DNA of 64,000 bases from Sediminibacterium sp. GTDB lineage: Bacteria > Bacteroidota > Bacteroidia > Chitinophagales > Chitinophagaceae. The notes under the pieces are model-generated. The model worked only from the letters and a program-made list of their open reading frames with translations. It was not told the DNA's origin and searched no databases. The stretch lies in assembly GCF_030695065.1 (NCBI RefSeq), contig NZ_JAUYTR010000011.1:310001-374000 (forward strand). The letters run 5' to 3'. Shown here piece by piece: positions 20,778 to 28,886 of this stretch (its first letter is position 1; each line of letters opens with the position of its first letter). A program made the translations under genes and the position numbers.

Positions 20778-20785
20778 TATCTTTG
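20778..20785 (+). promoter_or_regulatory. Promoter-like TAnnTTTG box for the methionine sulfoxide reductase gene
   Basis: TATCTTTG ends 4 bases before the ATG at 20790, so the transcript would start at or near the A of the start codon. Confidence 0.5.
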
Positions 20786-20789
20786 CTGT

Positions 20790-21263
20790 ATGGCAGAAGA
20801 TTTACACATCATTCAAGGTTCTAAAGAAGAACAGTATCAAGCGCTGATTCCACAAATTAAAGGGCTATTAACGGGCGAAAATAATTTAGTAGCCAACCTA
20901 GCCAATATGGCTGCAGCATTAAAAGAACAATTTGGTTGGTTTTGGGTTGGCTTTTATTTAGTAGACCAAAACGAACTGGTATTAGGACCATTTCAGGGTC
21001 CGGTTGCTTGTACCAGAATTCAAAAAGGAAGGGGTGTTTGTGGAACAAGCTGGGCGCAAGAAAAAACATTGATTGTTCCCGATGTAGAAAAATTTCCCGG
21101 TCATATTGCATGCAGTAGTTTATCTAAATCTGAAATTGTAGTTCCCCTTATAAATGAAGGACAAATATGGGGCGTATTAGATGTAGACAGCAGCGAATAC
21201 AACCAGTTTAATGAAACAGACCAACTTTATTTGGAACAAATCGTGGCATTGTTAAATGATTAA
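20790..21263 (+). CDS. msrC: GAF-domain free methionine-(R)-sulfoxide reductase
   Basis: Reduces free methionine-R-sulfoxide in the cytoplasm using Cys thiols. The single GAF domain (157 residues) carries the three characteristic cysteines, in PVACTRIQKGRGVCGTSW and GHIACSSLSKSEIVVPL. VWGVLDVDSS-type sequence (here IWGVLDVDSSEYNQF) ends the domain. Length and motifs match fRMsr. It stands alone between the flippase and the helicase. Confidence 0.92.
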   Translation: MAEDLHIIQGSKEEQYQALIPQIKGLLTGENNLVANLANMAAALKEQFGWFWVGFYLVDQNELVLGPFQGPVACTRIQKGRGVCGTSWAQEKTLIVPDVEKFPGHIACSSLSKSEIVVPLINEGQIWGVLDVDSSEYNQFNETDQLYLEQIVALLND

Positions 21264-21321
21264 TAATCAGCTTATTATTGGTTAAGAATAGCCCCTGTTT
21301 GGGCTTTTGGCCAAAATTGAT

Positions 21322-21329
21322 TAACTTTG
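21322..21329 (+). promoter_or_regulatory. Promoter-like TAnnTTTG box for the DEAD-box helicase gene
   Basis: TAACTTTG, 116 bases before the GTG start. It implies an unusually long leader compared with other genes in this window. Confidence 0.4.
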
Positions 21330-21333
21330 TCTC

Positions 21334-21445
21334 ATTCATATACTCTCTCGGTTAGACTGGCATCTACTTCAGTGACAAGGTAATCCCATCAATAGTTAGG
21401 CTATATAGCACTTGAAATTTCAGGTGTTCACTTAAATCACATAAT
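21334..21445 (+). promoter_or_regulatory. Long untranslated leader of the helicase gene
   Basis: About 110 bases with no ORF of note. Near the 3' end (21408-21425) the sequence CACTTGAAATTTCAGGTG can fold back on itself, about 20 bases before the start. Cold-shock helicase genes often have structured leaders that sense temperature; this is an analogy only. Confidence 0.35.
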
Positions 21446-22690
21446 GTGTTATTCAAAGAATTAGAACTCATTGAGCCCATCTTGAATGCGCTCGAAACAG
21501 AAGGGTACGTAAATCCTACCCCTATTCAGCAACAAGCTATTCCATTGGCATTGGCTGGAAGAGATTTATTGGGTTGCGCCCAAACCGGCACAGGCAAAAC
21601 AGCTGCATTTGCTATTCCAATTTTACAATTGGTTTGCAAAACACAAATTGGCGGAAATTACAGCAAAGGAATTAAAGCCCTTGTTTTAACGCCAACCAGA
21701 GAATTGGCTATTCAGATTGATGAAAGTTTTGCAGCATATGGCAAGAACTTAAGAATGAAACACCAAGTAATTTTTGGTGGAGTTTCGCAGGTTCATCAGG
21801 TAAATGCTTTACGCAGTGGCGTAGATATTTTGGTTGCAACACCAGGTAGATTACTAGATTTAATGCAACAAGGTCATGTGCGCTTACACGACATCCAATT
21901 TTTTGTATTAGACGAAGCAGATCGCATGCTAGACATGGGATTCATCAACGATGTAAAAAAGATTGTTGCCAAATTACCTGCAAAAAAACAAACCCTGTTT
22001 TTTTCTGCAACAATGCCTCCTGAAATTGAAAAACTGTCTGCCACACTTTTACATAACCCAGCAAAAGTAGAAGTTACTCCAGTTTCTTCAACCGTTGAAA
22101 AAATTGAACAGGCAGTATATTTTGTTGAGAAAGAAAACAAAAAACATTTGTTGAATGAGTTATTAAAAGACCAACAAATACAAACTGCATTGGTGTTTAC
22201 GAGAACCAAACATGGCGCAGATAAAGTAGTAAAAGACCTTACTAAACAAGGAATAACTGCAGAAGCCATTCACGGTAATAAATCGCAGAACGCAAGACAA
22301 CGTGCACTCACCAACTTTAAAGCAGGATCAACGCGTATTTTGGTAGCAACTGATATTGCTGCAAGAGGTATTGATATTGATTTACTGTCGCACGTTTTTA
22401 ATTATGAACTTCCTAATGTTCCTGAAACCTATGTTCACCGAATTGGCAGAACGGGTAGAGCAGGCGCAAGTGGTATGGCCGTATCGTTTTGTGATGCAGA
22501 AGAAAGGGCTTATTTAAAAGATATTCAGAAACTAATCAAGATTCAATTACCGGTTGTTACCGATCATGCTTATCATTCAGAAGCCCCTGTTGTAGGTAGT
22601 TTTAAACTTCCTGAACGCAATAGAAGACCCCAACAACAAAATAGAACAAGAAAATTTAGTTACCATAAGTCTGCTCAAAATCGCGGGTAA
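21446..22690 (+). CDS. DEAD-box RNA helicase, RhlE-like
   Basis: ATP-dependent RNA helicase for RNA remodelling, ribosome assembly or cold adaptation. The Q motif ([12 protein letters not shown]), Walker [24 protein letters not shown] within [16 protein letters not shown] in FFSATMPPE, and the C-terminal domain with [11 protein letters not shown] and [10 protein letters not shown] are all intact. The C-terminal tail is basic and Arg/Gln-rich ([12 protein letters not shown]), as in RhlE proteins that bind RNA. The start is GTG; the overlapping ATG two bases earlier runs into a stop after six codons. 414 residues. Confidence 0.94.
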   Translation: MLFKELELIEPILNALETEGYVNPTPIQQQAIPLALAGRDLLGCAQTGTGKTAAFAIPILQLVCKTQIGGNYSKGIKALVLTPTRELAIQIDESFAAYGKNLRMKHQVIFGGVSQVHQVNALRSGVDILVATPGRLLDLMQQGHVRLHDIQFFVLDEADRMLDMGFINDVKKIVAKLPAKKQTLFFSATMPPEIEKLSATLLHNPAKVEVTPVSSTVEKIEQAVYFVEKENKKHLLNELLKDQQIQTALVFTRTKHGADKVVKDLTKQGITAEAIHGNKSQNARQRALTNFKAGSTRILVATDIAARGIDIDLLSHVFNYELPNVPETYVHRIGRTGRAGASGMAVSFCDAEERAYLKDIQKLIKIQLPVVTDHAYHSEAPVVGSFKLPERNRRPQQQNRTRKFSYHKSAQNRG

Positions 22691-22702
22691 ATTGCTTTAC
22701 AT

Positions 22703-22750
22703 AAACGATAATGCTTAATTTGAATGCATGATTAAGCATTATCGTTTTTT
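22703..22750 (+). terminator. Perfect 17-bp hairpin with T-run: terminator overlapping the next start codon
   Basis: AAACGATAATGCTTAAT (22703-22719) pairs fully with 22731-22747 around an 11-base loop, followed by TTTTTT. It is 12 bases after the helicase stop. The ATG of the next gene (22728-22730) is the end of the loop and the 3' arm encodes its first residues, so the hairpin may also control translation. The stem is AT-rich. Confidence 0.7.
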
Positions 22751-23960
22751 ATTGGTTGCCCTTATTGTATCCATTAACTGCTTTAGCCAATCTAAAAAAG
22801 CAGTAGCCCCTTCATTGTATTATCCTTCTTTGCATTCTTGGGAAAAAAGAAGTCCGGAAAGTGTAGGACTTTCTGCATCGGCTATTCAAGAAGCCATTAA
22901 AATTGCCCAACAAGCGGAGTCTCCCAATCCACGTAGTATGGAGGAGAACCATTATAAAACATTTGGGAAAGAACCATTTGGAGATGGTATTGGACCTTTT
23001 GAAGATAGGGGCGATCAAACTGGTATTATTGTTTACAAAGGATATAAAATTGCAGAATGGGGCAATCCTTTAAAATGCGATATGACCCATAGTGTGGCAA
23101 AAAGCTTTTTGTCTACCGTTGTAGGACTTGCAATAGATCAACAACTGATTGCTTCAGTGAATGATTTGGTTGCGCCTTATATTCCTTCAATTGAATTATT
23201 TGTTACCAATCCTGTTACAAAACCTGCAGAACAGTTTAAACAAACAGAACTTTTGCAGCCTTTTAATACTCCCCATAATAAAACCATCACATGGGAATCA
23301 ATGTTAAGGCAAACCAGCGATTGGGAAGGTACTTTGTGGGGTAAACCCGATTGGGCAGATCGCCCAGATGTAGATCCCAAAAAATGGCTAAATAGATCTA
23401 GAAATATTCCTGGAACAGTTTATGAATACAACGATGTTAGGGTAAATGCTTTGGCATTAGCCGTAACCAGTGTATTTAGAAAACCATTACCGCAAGTATT
23501 AAAGCAATCAATTATGGATCCTATAGGCGCTTCTTCTACTTGGCGATGGACAGGGTATAGAAATTCATGGATTGTTTTAGATGGCCAACCAGTACAATCG
23601 GTAAGTGGAGGTGGCCATTGGGGAGGTGGTATGTTCATTCATGCCGAAGATATGGCCCGATTTGGATTGCTTCATTTGCGAAATGGAAAATGGAATAATC
23701 AACAGCTTATTTCGGAGAACTGGATTAAACAATCCAAAACTCCTGGGCCAGCCAACCCAGCATATGGCTACATGAATTTTTTCTTAAACACCAACCGAAA
23801 ATTTTTACCCGCTGCACCTGAATCGGCTTTTGTTCATATTGGCAATGGTAATAATGCCATTTATGTAGATCAGGAAAATGATTTGGTAGTGGTCTTGAGG
23901 TGGATTACCCAATCTGGCATGAATCAAACAATTGGAGCCATACTTGCTGCAATGAAATAA
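22728..23960 (+). CDS. Class C beta-lactamase-like serine hydrolase, exported
   Basis: A 410-residue penicillin-binding-protein-like hydrolase of the beta-lactamase/esterase superfamily. The signal peptide is MIKHYRFLLVALIVSINCFS, which could alternatively be a lipoprotein signal since Cys 18 follows. The nucleophile motif SxxK is in HSVAKSFLS (S122, K125), the Y-N motif in YEYNDVRVN, and the HxG equivalent in SGGGHWGGG. Substrate is not readable: many such proteins are esterases or peptidases rather than antibiotic-degrading enzymes. The signal peptide starts exactly at the codons in the hairpin, which supports this start. Confidence 0.87.
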   Translation: MIKHYRFLLVALIVSINCFSQSKKAVAPSLYYPSLHSWEKRSPESVGLSASAIQEAIKIAQQAESPNPRSMEENHYKTFGKEPFGDGIGPFEDRGDQTGIIVYKGYKIAEWGNPLKCDMTHSVAKSFLSTVVGLAIDQQLIASVNDLVAPYIPSIELFVTNPVTKPAEQFKQTELLQPFNTPHNKTITWESMLRQTSDWEGTLWGKPDWADRPDVDPKKWLNRSRNIPGTVYEYNDVRVNALALAVTSVFRKPLPQVLKQSIMDPIGASSTWRWTGYRNSWIVLDGQPVQSVSGGGHWGGGMFIHAEDMARFGLLHLRNGKWNNQQLISENWIKQSKTPGPANPAYGYMNFFLNTNRKFLPAAPESAFVHIGNGNNAIYVDQENDLVVVLRWITQSGMNQTIGAILAAMK

Positions 23961-23967
23961 TATCATT

Positions 23968-23987
23968 TATTCGTCAATTGACGAATA
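23968..23987. repeat. Perfect 20-bp palindrome
   Basis: TATTCGTCAATTGACGAATA, 7 bases after the hydrolase stop. With no loop and no T-run it suits a dimeric protein-binding site better than a terminator. The bound protein is unknown. Confidence 0.5.
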
Positions 23988-24017
23988 GTTAATAATAAGC
24001 TAAATCATTTAAAGAAA

Positions 24018-24033
24018 TACCTAATTTTAGGTA
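24018..24033. repeat. 16-bp inverted repeat upstream of the soluble kinase gene
   Basis: TACCTAATTTTAGGTA: arms of 7 bases around TT, 30 bases before the kinase ATG. Possibly an operator; different in sequence from the palindrome 30 bases upstream. Confidence 0.4.
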
Positions 24034-24062
24034 ACGGCGTTCCCCCTAGCCGATTATGCGCC

Positions 24063-24806
24063 ATGATCAATCCTACCCAAGAAGCAATAGAAAGCTTAGA
24101 AGAGCAAAATAAAAAGTTGCTCAAAATTCAACATGCATTAGAAAAAAAAGTTAGTCAGCTTAAAGATTTTGCTGGCATTATCACTCATGATGTTAGAGGC
24201 CCAGCGCACAATATTTCGAAGATGCTCGAAATGTATGAGAGCACTACCGATCCTGAGTTGAAGAAAGCATCTATGGATTATTTAAAGAAGGTCAGCAACG
24301 ACTTAACAAATAACCTCAATGAATTAATTCAAATTCTACAAATTCACTTAGAAAAAGACATTCCTGCATCGGATTGTGTTTTTGAAGATGTGATCAATAG
24401 TGCTGCTTTACAACTACAAGATATCATTCAGCAAAAAAATGCTATCATCACCATGGACCTTGCTGTTGCCAATATTGTTTATCCAAAAGTCTATTTACAA
24501 AGTATTTTATACAATTTATTGAGTAATAGCTTAAAATACACCAAACCAACACTCCCTCCTTCCATTCATATAAGCACTTATGACAACGAGGGCAGTAGTT
24601 ATTTAAGCGTAAGCGACAATGGTTTGGGCATCGATTTAAACAAGTTTGGCCACTTATTATTCAAGTTTCAAAAAAGCTTTCACAGTGGTTATGACAGTAA
24701 GGGAATAGGACTTTACTTAATCAAAAACCAAATTGAAGAACAAGGTGGCAGTATTAATTGCAGCAGTGAACCTGGCATTGGAACCAAGTTTACTGTTCGT
24801 TTTTAA
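24063..24806 (+). CDS. Soluble sensor histidine kinase
   Basis: A 247-residue kinase without membrane segment or recognised sensor domain. An N-terminal coiled coil (residues about 5-35) leads into the phospho-acceptor helix GIITHDVRGPAHNISK (H42). The ATPase domain has LLSNSLKYTKP (N box), SDNGLGIDLNKFG (G1) and GIGLYLIKNQIEEQGGSI (G2). No response regulator is adjacent, so its partner is unknown; it may take signal through a partner protein via the coiled coil. Confidence 0.88.
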   Translation: MINPTQEAIESLEEQNKKLLKIQHALEKKVSQLKDFAGIITHDVRGPAHNISKMLEMYESTTDPELKKASMDYLKKVSNDLTNNLNELIQILQIHLEKDIPASDCVFEDVINSAALQLQDIIQQKNAIITMDLAVANIVYPKVYLQSILYNLLSNSLKYTKPTLPPSIHISTYDNEGSSYLSVSDNGLGIDLNKFGHLLFKFQKSFHSGYDSKGIGLYLIKNQIEEQGGSINCSSEPGIGTKFTVRF

Positions 24807-24817
24807 AAAAATCCCCT

Positions 24818-24825
24818 TATTTTTG
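24818..24825 (+). promoter_or_regulatory. Promoter-like TAnnTTTG box for tRNA-Leu
   Basis: TATTTTTG ends 11 bases before the mature tRNA 5' end. Because the tRNA ends are fixed by structure, this is good support that the box is a working promoter element here. Confidence 0.55.
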
Positions 24826-24836
24826 CCGTCCAAAAT

Positions 24837-24918
24837 GCGGATGTGGCGAAATTGGCAGACGCACTAGACTTAGGATCTAGCGCCGCGAGGCATGTAGGTT
24901 CGACCCCTATCATCCGCA
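24837..24918 (+). tRNA. tRNA-Leu (anticodon TAG)
   Basis: Acceptor arms GCGGATG and CATCCGC pair fully, with discriminator A at 24918. The anticodon stem CTAGA/TCTAG encloses loop CTTAGGA with anticodon TAG, reading CTA and other CTN leucine codons. A long variable arm (class II) follows, then the T arm GTAGG-TTCGACC-CCTAT (TTCGACC loop). 82 bases without CCA, which is not encoded. Confidence 0.97.
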
Positions 24919-24921
24919 CTT

Positions 24922-24947
24922 AACCACCTTTTTAAGGTGGTTTTTTT
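24922..24947 (+). terminator. Intrinsic terminator after tRNA-Leu
   Basis: AACCACCTT/AAGGTGGTT, 9-bp stem with TTT loop, followed by a T-run. It separates the tRNA from the trigger factor gene. Confidence 0.9.
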
Positions 24948-24959
24948 GTGCGAAACCCC

Positions 24960-24967
24960 TACCTTTG
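24960..24967 (+). promoter_or_regulatory. Promoter-like TAnnTTTG box for trigger factor
   Basis: TACCTTTG, 31 bases before the tig ATG and just after the tRNA terminator. Confidence 0.45.
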
Positions 24968-24998
24968 CAGCCCGATTTTAAGTTTATAAAACACCTAT

Positions 24999-26363
24999 AT
25001 GGCTACAATTACTAGAGAAAACATTGGCTTATTAAATGATAAGCTTACCGTTACCCTTACAAAGGATGATTATTTAAAAGGCTTTGAAACCAGCCTGAAG
25101 AAATACGCCCAAACAGCCAATATCCCAGGTTTTAGAAAAGGTATGGTACCTACTGGATTGGTTAAGAAAATGTACGGCCAGGGTGTATTTTCCGACGAAG
25201 TACTCCGTAAGGTAGAACAAGAAATGAATGCCTATATGGCCAAAGAGCAAATAGATATTTTTGCTCAACCATTGCCATTAGAGAATGATGCGCGTGTTTT
25301 AGATATGAATAATCCAATTGATTATGCATTCTCTTTCGAAATTGGATTGAAGCCCAATTTTGATGTAGACTTATCAAAATTTACTGCTACTAAATATGTA
25401 GTTACCGTAACCAACGAAATGATCAACGACGAAGTTGCCAGATTACAAACTCGTTTTGGTAAAATGACCGAGCCTGAAACAGTTACAAACGAAGACAATG
25501 TGTTGAATGTAACTTTCACTGAAACCGACGCTAAAGGGAACCCAATTGAAAACGGTATTACCAAAGACAATTCTGTTTTGGTTAAATATTTTGCAGAGAA
25601 ATTCCGCAAGAATTTGATGGATAAGAAAAAGGACGATGTGGTTTTATTGCAAATTAAAAAAGCTTTTGAAGACAAAGAAGCAGAAACAATTTTAGCAGAC
25701 CTTGGTTTAACCAAAGACGATGCGGATAAATATTTCAACCTATTAATCACCAAAGTTGGTTTAGTAGAAAAAGCAGAATTGAACGAAGAACTATTTATTC
25801 AAATTTATCCCGGAAACGACCAAATCAAAACAGAAGCCGACTTAAGAAACGAAATTAAAGCGGAGATTGAAAAGTATTATGCTCAGTCTGCTCGTAACCA
25901 AATACAAGATCAGATTTATCATTTCTTGGTAGACCATATTAATATGGATTTTCCTGAAAGTTTCTTAAAACGTTGGTTACAAAATGGAGGAGAAAAACCT
26001 AAAACTGCAGAAGAAGCAGAAGCTGAATTCCCTTCATTTGTAAAACAATTAAAGTGGACATTAATTAGCAGTAAACTTACTCAAGACAATAAAATTGAAG
26101 TTTTACCTGAAGACATTCGCAATTTTGCAAAAATGCAATTGTTCAGCTATATGGGCAATCAGTTAGGTGCTTTGGGCGATAACCAACAATGGGTAGACGA
26201 CTATGCCAACCGCATGATGCAAGACAAGAAATTTGTAGAAGACAGCTATCATAGAATTAATGCAGAGAAATTATTTGATGCATTAGAATCTCAAGTTAAA
26301 GCAATGGATGAGTCAATTAGCGCAGATGATTTTGCTAAAAAGTTAGAACACCATCACCATTAA
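24999..26363 (+). CDS. tig: Trigger factor, ribosome-associated chaperone
   Basis: Folds nascent chains at the ribosome exit tunnel. The ribosome-binding N domain has the signature in IPGFRKGMVPTGLVKKMYG. The FKBP-like middle domain is divergent, as usual in Bacteroidota, and a helical C-terminal domain follows. 454 residues. The C-terminus ends KLEHHHH, a natural His tail that may bind metal. It lies upstream of the clpP1-clpP2-clpX genes, the common tig-clp order, but here a patatin gene on the other strand is interposed. Confidence 0.93.
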   Translation: MATITRENIGLLNDKLTVTLTKDDYLKGFETSLKKYAQTANIPGFRKGMVPTGLVKKMYGQGVFSDEVLRKVEQEMNAYMAKEQIDIFAQPLPLENDARVLDMNNPIDYAFSFEIGLKPNFDVDLSKFTATKYVVTVTNEMINDEVARLQTRFGKMTEPETVTNEDNVLNVTFTETDAKGNPIENGITKDNSVLVKYFAEKFRKNLMDKKKDDVVLLQIKKAFEDKEAETILADLGLTKDDADKYFNLLITKVGLVEKAELNEELFIQIYPGNDQIKTEADLRNEIKAEIEKYYAQSARNQIQDQIYHFLVDHINMDFPESFLKRWLQNGGEKPKTAEEAEAEFPSFVKQLKWTLISSKLTQDNKIEVLPEDIRNFAKMQLFSYMGNQLGALGDNQQWVDDYANRMMQDKKFVEDSYHRINAEKLFDALESQVKAMDESISADDFAKKLEHHHH

Positions 26364-26384
26364 TTTAGTTTTTTGAATGATTTT

Positions 26385-26411
26385 AAAACCAACCCTAGGG
26401 TTGGTTTTTTT
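26385..26411. terminator. Bidirectional terminator between tig and the patatin gene
   Basis: AAAACCAACCC/GGGTTGGTTTT, 11-bp stem with TA loop and T-run in the plus direction; the A-rich 5' side serves the minus direction. It sits exactly between the convergent genes. Confidence 0.88.
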
Positions 26412-27990
26412 ATTCTACTAATCCATGTTCTTTTAATTGCTTCAGCATGAATTGATGGGTTTGTTGCGTAATCAATCGATTCAAAAACAATTGTCCACTT
26501 ATATAAAGCAAATGTTTACTAAATCCATGTAACGGTATGTTATTGGAAAGCGCAGCAACCCGCTTGCGAATTGCCTTCTTCTGTGAAAGGATTGGATCAT
26601 GGTTAAGAACAGGCCAGATTTTGGGATATTGTTGGGCGCCAATGACTGGAATAATTTGAACCGATTGGGAACGAGTTGAAGTATAAGGTGTAATATCTAT
26701 TCCATCATATCCTTTAGAAAAAATAGGGTGTGCAGCTAAATGCTCAATGGGTATAGTAAAATGGTTACGAAGAAACTGCTCGCAATTGTACTGCCCTAAA
26801 GCATAATCATGTTCCCTAAATGCTTGGCTTATAAAACCGCTGAAACCATTGATGGCTCCACAAGCTATGGCTTTAGCACCTTCAATTCTTGTATTCAATT
26901 CGTCTGCAGCATATCTAACAGGAGCAATTAAATATTGGCCTGCTTTATTTTTACTTAATACATCTGCAATAGGGGCTGGTTTGGCTTTCACTTGTTGCAT
27001 CATAGCATACAGCGTATGTTTTGCAATAGCTACTGCCGAATGCTGATGAGGAAAGGGCGCTGCTATATTCCCAGGAAAAGGATCTACCATTAATACCGTA
27101 CTCTTAAACTGTTCAAAGTTATTGAACGCATTTACTTGCTTTGTTTCTTCTAAAACCAATGCATTTAATATTTCCCTTACTTTTTCGAATGGTTCATTAT
27201 TCATTAGGCCCCCATCTACATGTACCGATTCATAATAGGACTGTTGTTCATTCAACACTAAACCTATCTGGTTAATCCATTTGTTTTCCTCAATAGCATA
27301 CCTTGGACGTTTTAAGGTTCTTGCTGGTAGCACAAGGGGGAATGCACCTGTTGCCATTGCCGCCTCTCTAAAAATATTCGCATTCAACCCCGTTCTTAAA
27401 TTAATGGGCATCCAGCCATTGCTATATTTGTTGTAGGTGGCTAACTGAAAGCAGGCATAGTCATAGTGCACCGACATGGTATGGTCCTTGTTTTTCAAAT
27501 CGGTGTTAAATGAAATAGGATACCCAAAACCTTCTAAATTGGTTAGCGTGGCAAATACTTTTAGTTGCGGATGTATATAAGCTGGGGTATTGTTCCAATG
27601 ATTGGAACTGTAACCAAAAGCTTCCGATGCCAAATCATTGGCAAAATGGCCATTTAAGAATGACTTAAATAAGCCAGCTTCTTGTAAATCTGAACAATTT
27701 AAAAGCGGACCCAGCATATTGTTGCCATGCATAGCTACCCAACTTTTATAAAATAAATTTTTACTTCGCTGATTAATTGCTGCTGCCGTCAAAAATCCAG
27801 TCATTCCTCCCGCAGAAGCCCCCCCAATTACAGACAGTTTTACCCGATGTGTTGGAACCCCTGCTTGGCCGCGGCACTGCTCCCACCGGTCCAATGCAGT
27901 CAGTAAATAATTGACCACCCCTGCTGTATACGCTCCTGCTGAAACGGCTCCTGCCATACAAAGTCCTATATGAAAAGGGTTTTCTGTCAT
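26410..27990 (-). CDS. Patatin-like phospholipase
   Basis: A 526-residue lipid acyl hydrolase with a Ser-Asp dyad. The N-terminal glycine-rich oxyanion segment LCMAGAVSAGAYTAGVVNYL is followed by the nucleophile elbow VIGGASAGGMTG (S59) and the Asp in VHVDGGLMNNEP. No signal peptide or membrane segment is seen, so it is probably cytoplasmic or loosely membrane-bound. It carries a long C-terminal extension beyond the patatin fold that I do not recognise. Its start is divergent from clpP1. Confidence 0.88.
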   Translation of the reverse strand: MTENPFHIGLCMAGAVSAGAYTAGVVNYLLTALDRWEQCRGQAGVPTHRVKLSVIGGASAGGMTGFLTAAAINQRSKNLFYKSWVAMHGNNMLGPLLNCSDLQEAGLFKSFLNGHFANDLASEAFGYSSNHWNNTPAYIHPQLKVFATLTNLEGFGYPISFNTDLKNKDHTMSVHYDYACFQLATYNKYSNGWMPINLRTGLNANIFREAAMATGAFPLVLPARTLKRPRYAIEENKWINQIGLVLNEQQSYYESVHVDGGLMNNEPFEKVREILNALVLEETKQVNAFNNFEQFKSTVLMVDPFPGNIAAPFPHQHSAVAIAKHTLYAMMQQVKAKPAPIADVLSKNKAGQYLIAPVRYAADELNTRIEGAKAIACGAINGFSGFISQAFREHDYALGQYNCEQFLRNHFTIPIEHLAAHPIFSKGYDGIDITPYTSTRSQSVQIIPVIGAQQYPKIWPVLNHDPILSQKKAIRKRVAALSNNIPLHGFSKHLLYISGQLFLNRLITQQTHQFMLKQLKEHGLVE

Positions 27991-28164
27991 ATATTAACAA
28001 ATAGCTGCCTTGAACTTATCTAAAATGAACGACCTTTGCAACCGTTTTTTAACGGTATTGAAGGCTATTATGTCAAATTGCCATAAACAGAGCTTTGCAC
28101 AGTATTTGAACAGTCTATATACCTATTTAACAAAACACTTAACTTCAAAGCGAAAAATAATTGT

Positions 28165-28860
28165 ATGAATATTGGAAAAGAGTTTGAACAGTACGCAGTT
28201 AAGCATCATGGCATTAGCAGCGGTGTATTACATAACTACAAAAATTATGGTCAGGTAACTAACCTTACTCCCTATATCATTGAAGAAAGACCCCTCAATG
28301 TTGCGAGTATGGATGTGTTCAGCCGTTTAATGATGGATCGCATTATTTTTTTAGGCGAAGGCATTAACGATTATGTTGCCAATATTGTTACTGCTCAATT
28401 ATTGTTCTTAGAAAGTACCGATCGCTCTAGAGATATTCAAATGTATATTAACAGCCCAGGTGGCAGCGTTTATGCTGGCTTAGGCATCTATGATACAATG
28501 CAGTTTATAGGACCCGATGTGGCTACTATTTGTACAGGTATTGCAGCAAGCATGGGTCAAATTTTATTGTGTGCAGGAGTGGAGGGCAAAAGAACCGCAC
28601 TGAAACACAGTAGAATTATGATGCACCAGCCAAGTGGTGGTATTGGTGGTCAAGCAACTGATATTGAAATTACTGCTCGTGAAATTAAAAAATTGAAACA
28701 GGAGCTATACGCAATCACTGCAAATCATACAGGTAAACCAATTGAGACCATTGCTAAAGACAGTGATCGTGATTTCTGGATGACTGCTACTGAAGCAAAA
28801 GAATATGGTTTGGTAGACGAAGTATTGTTAACCAACCCTCGTAAAGAAAAGAAAGGATAA
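28165..28860 (+). CDS. clpP: ATP-dependent Clp protease proteolytic subunit, paralogue 1
   Basis: Serine protease ring subunit. Complete triad: Ser in GIAASMGQI (S129), His in MMHQPSGG (H154) and Asp in DRDFWMTATEA (D203). Oxyanion Gly residues are in YINSPGGSVYAGLGIYD. 231 residues with an N-terminal extension of about 30 residues relative to E. coli ClpP. First of a clpP1-clpP2-clpX run, with 26 bases to the next gene. Two paralogues suggest a mixed or differentially regulated tetradecamer. Confidence 0.95.
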   Translation: MNIGKEFEQYAVKHHGISSGVLHNYKNYGQVTNLTPYIIEERPLNVASMDVFSRLMMDRIIFLGEGINDYVANIVTAQLLFLESTDRSRDIQMYINSPGGSVYAGLGIYDTMQFIGPDVATICTGIAASMGQILLCAGVEGKRTALKHSRIMMHQPSGGIGGQATDIEITAREIKKLKQELYAITANHTGKPIETIAKDSDRDFWMTATEAKEYGLVDEVLLTNPRKEKKG

Positions 28861-28886
28861 TTGTATAAAACCCAAACCTATTAATA

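Noticed and set aside
22728-23960. Antibiotic-resistance beta-lactamase
   Set aside because: The fold motifs are present, but the family is dominated by esterases and peptidases and there is no AmpR-type regulator or mobile context.
26340-26363. His tail of trigger factor as vector contamination
   Set aside because: The coding sequence continues naturally from the conserved domain to a stop and a native bidirectional terminator, and the tail has only four His.
28038-28053. ACCGTT-TTTT-AACGGT fold-back between the patatin and clpP1 genes
   Set aside because: Short stem, no T-run beyond the loop, and no repeat of the motif elsewhere that I noticed.
28024-28167. 47-codon ORF ahead of clpP1 whose stop overlaps the clpP1 ATG (ATGA)
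   Set aside because: Composition is not clearly protein-like, it lies across the likely promoter region, and it contains a fold-back at 28038-28053. Coupling by chance overlap is common in AT-rich DNA.
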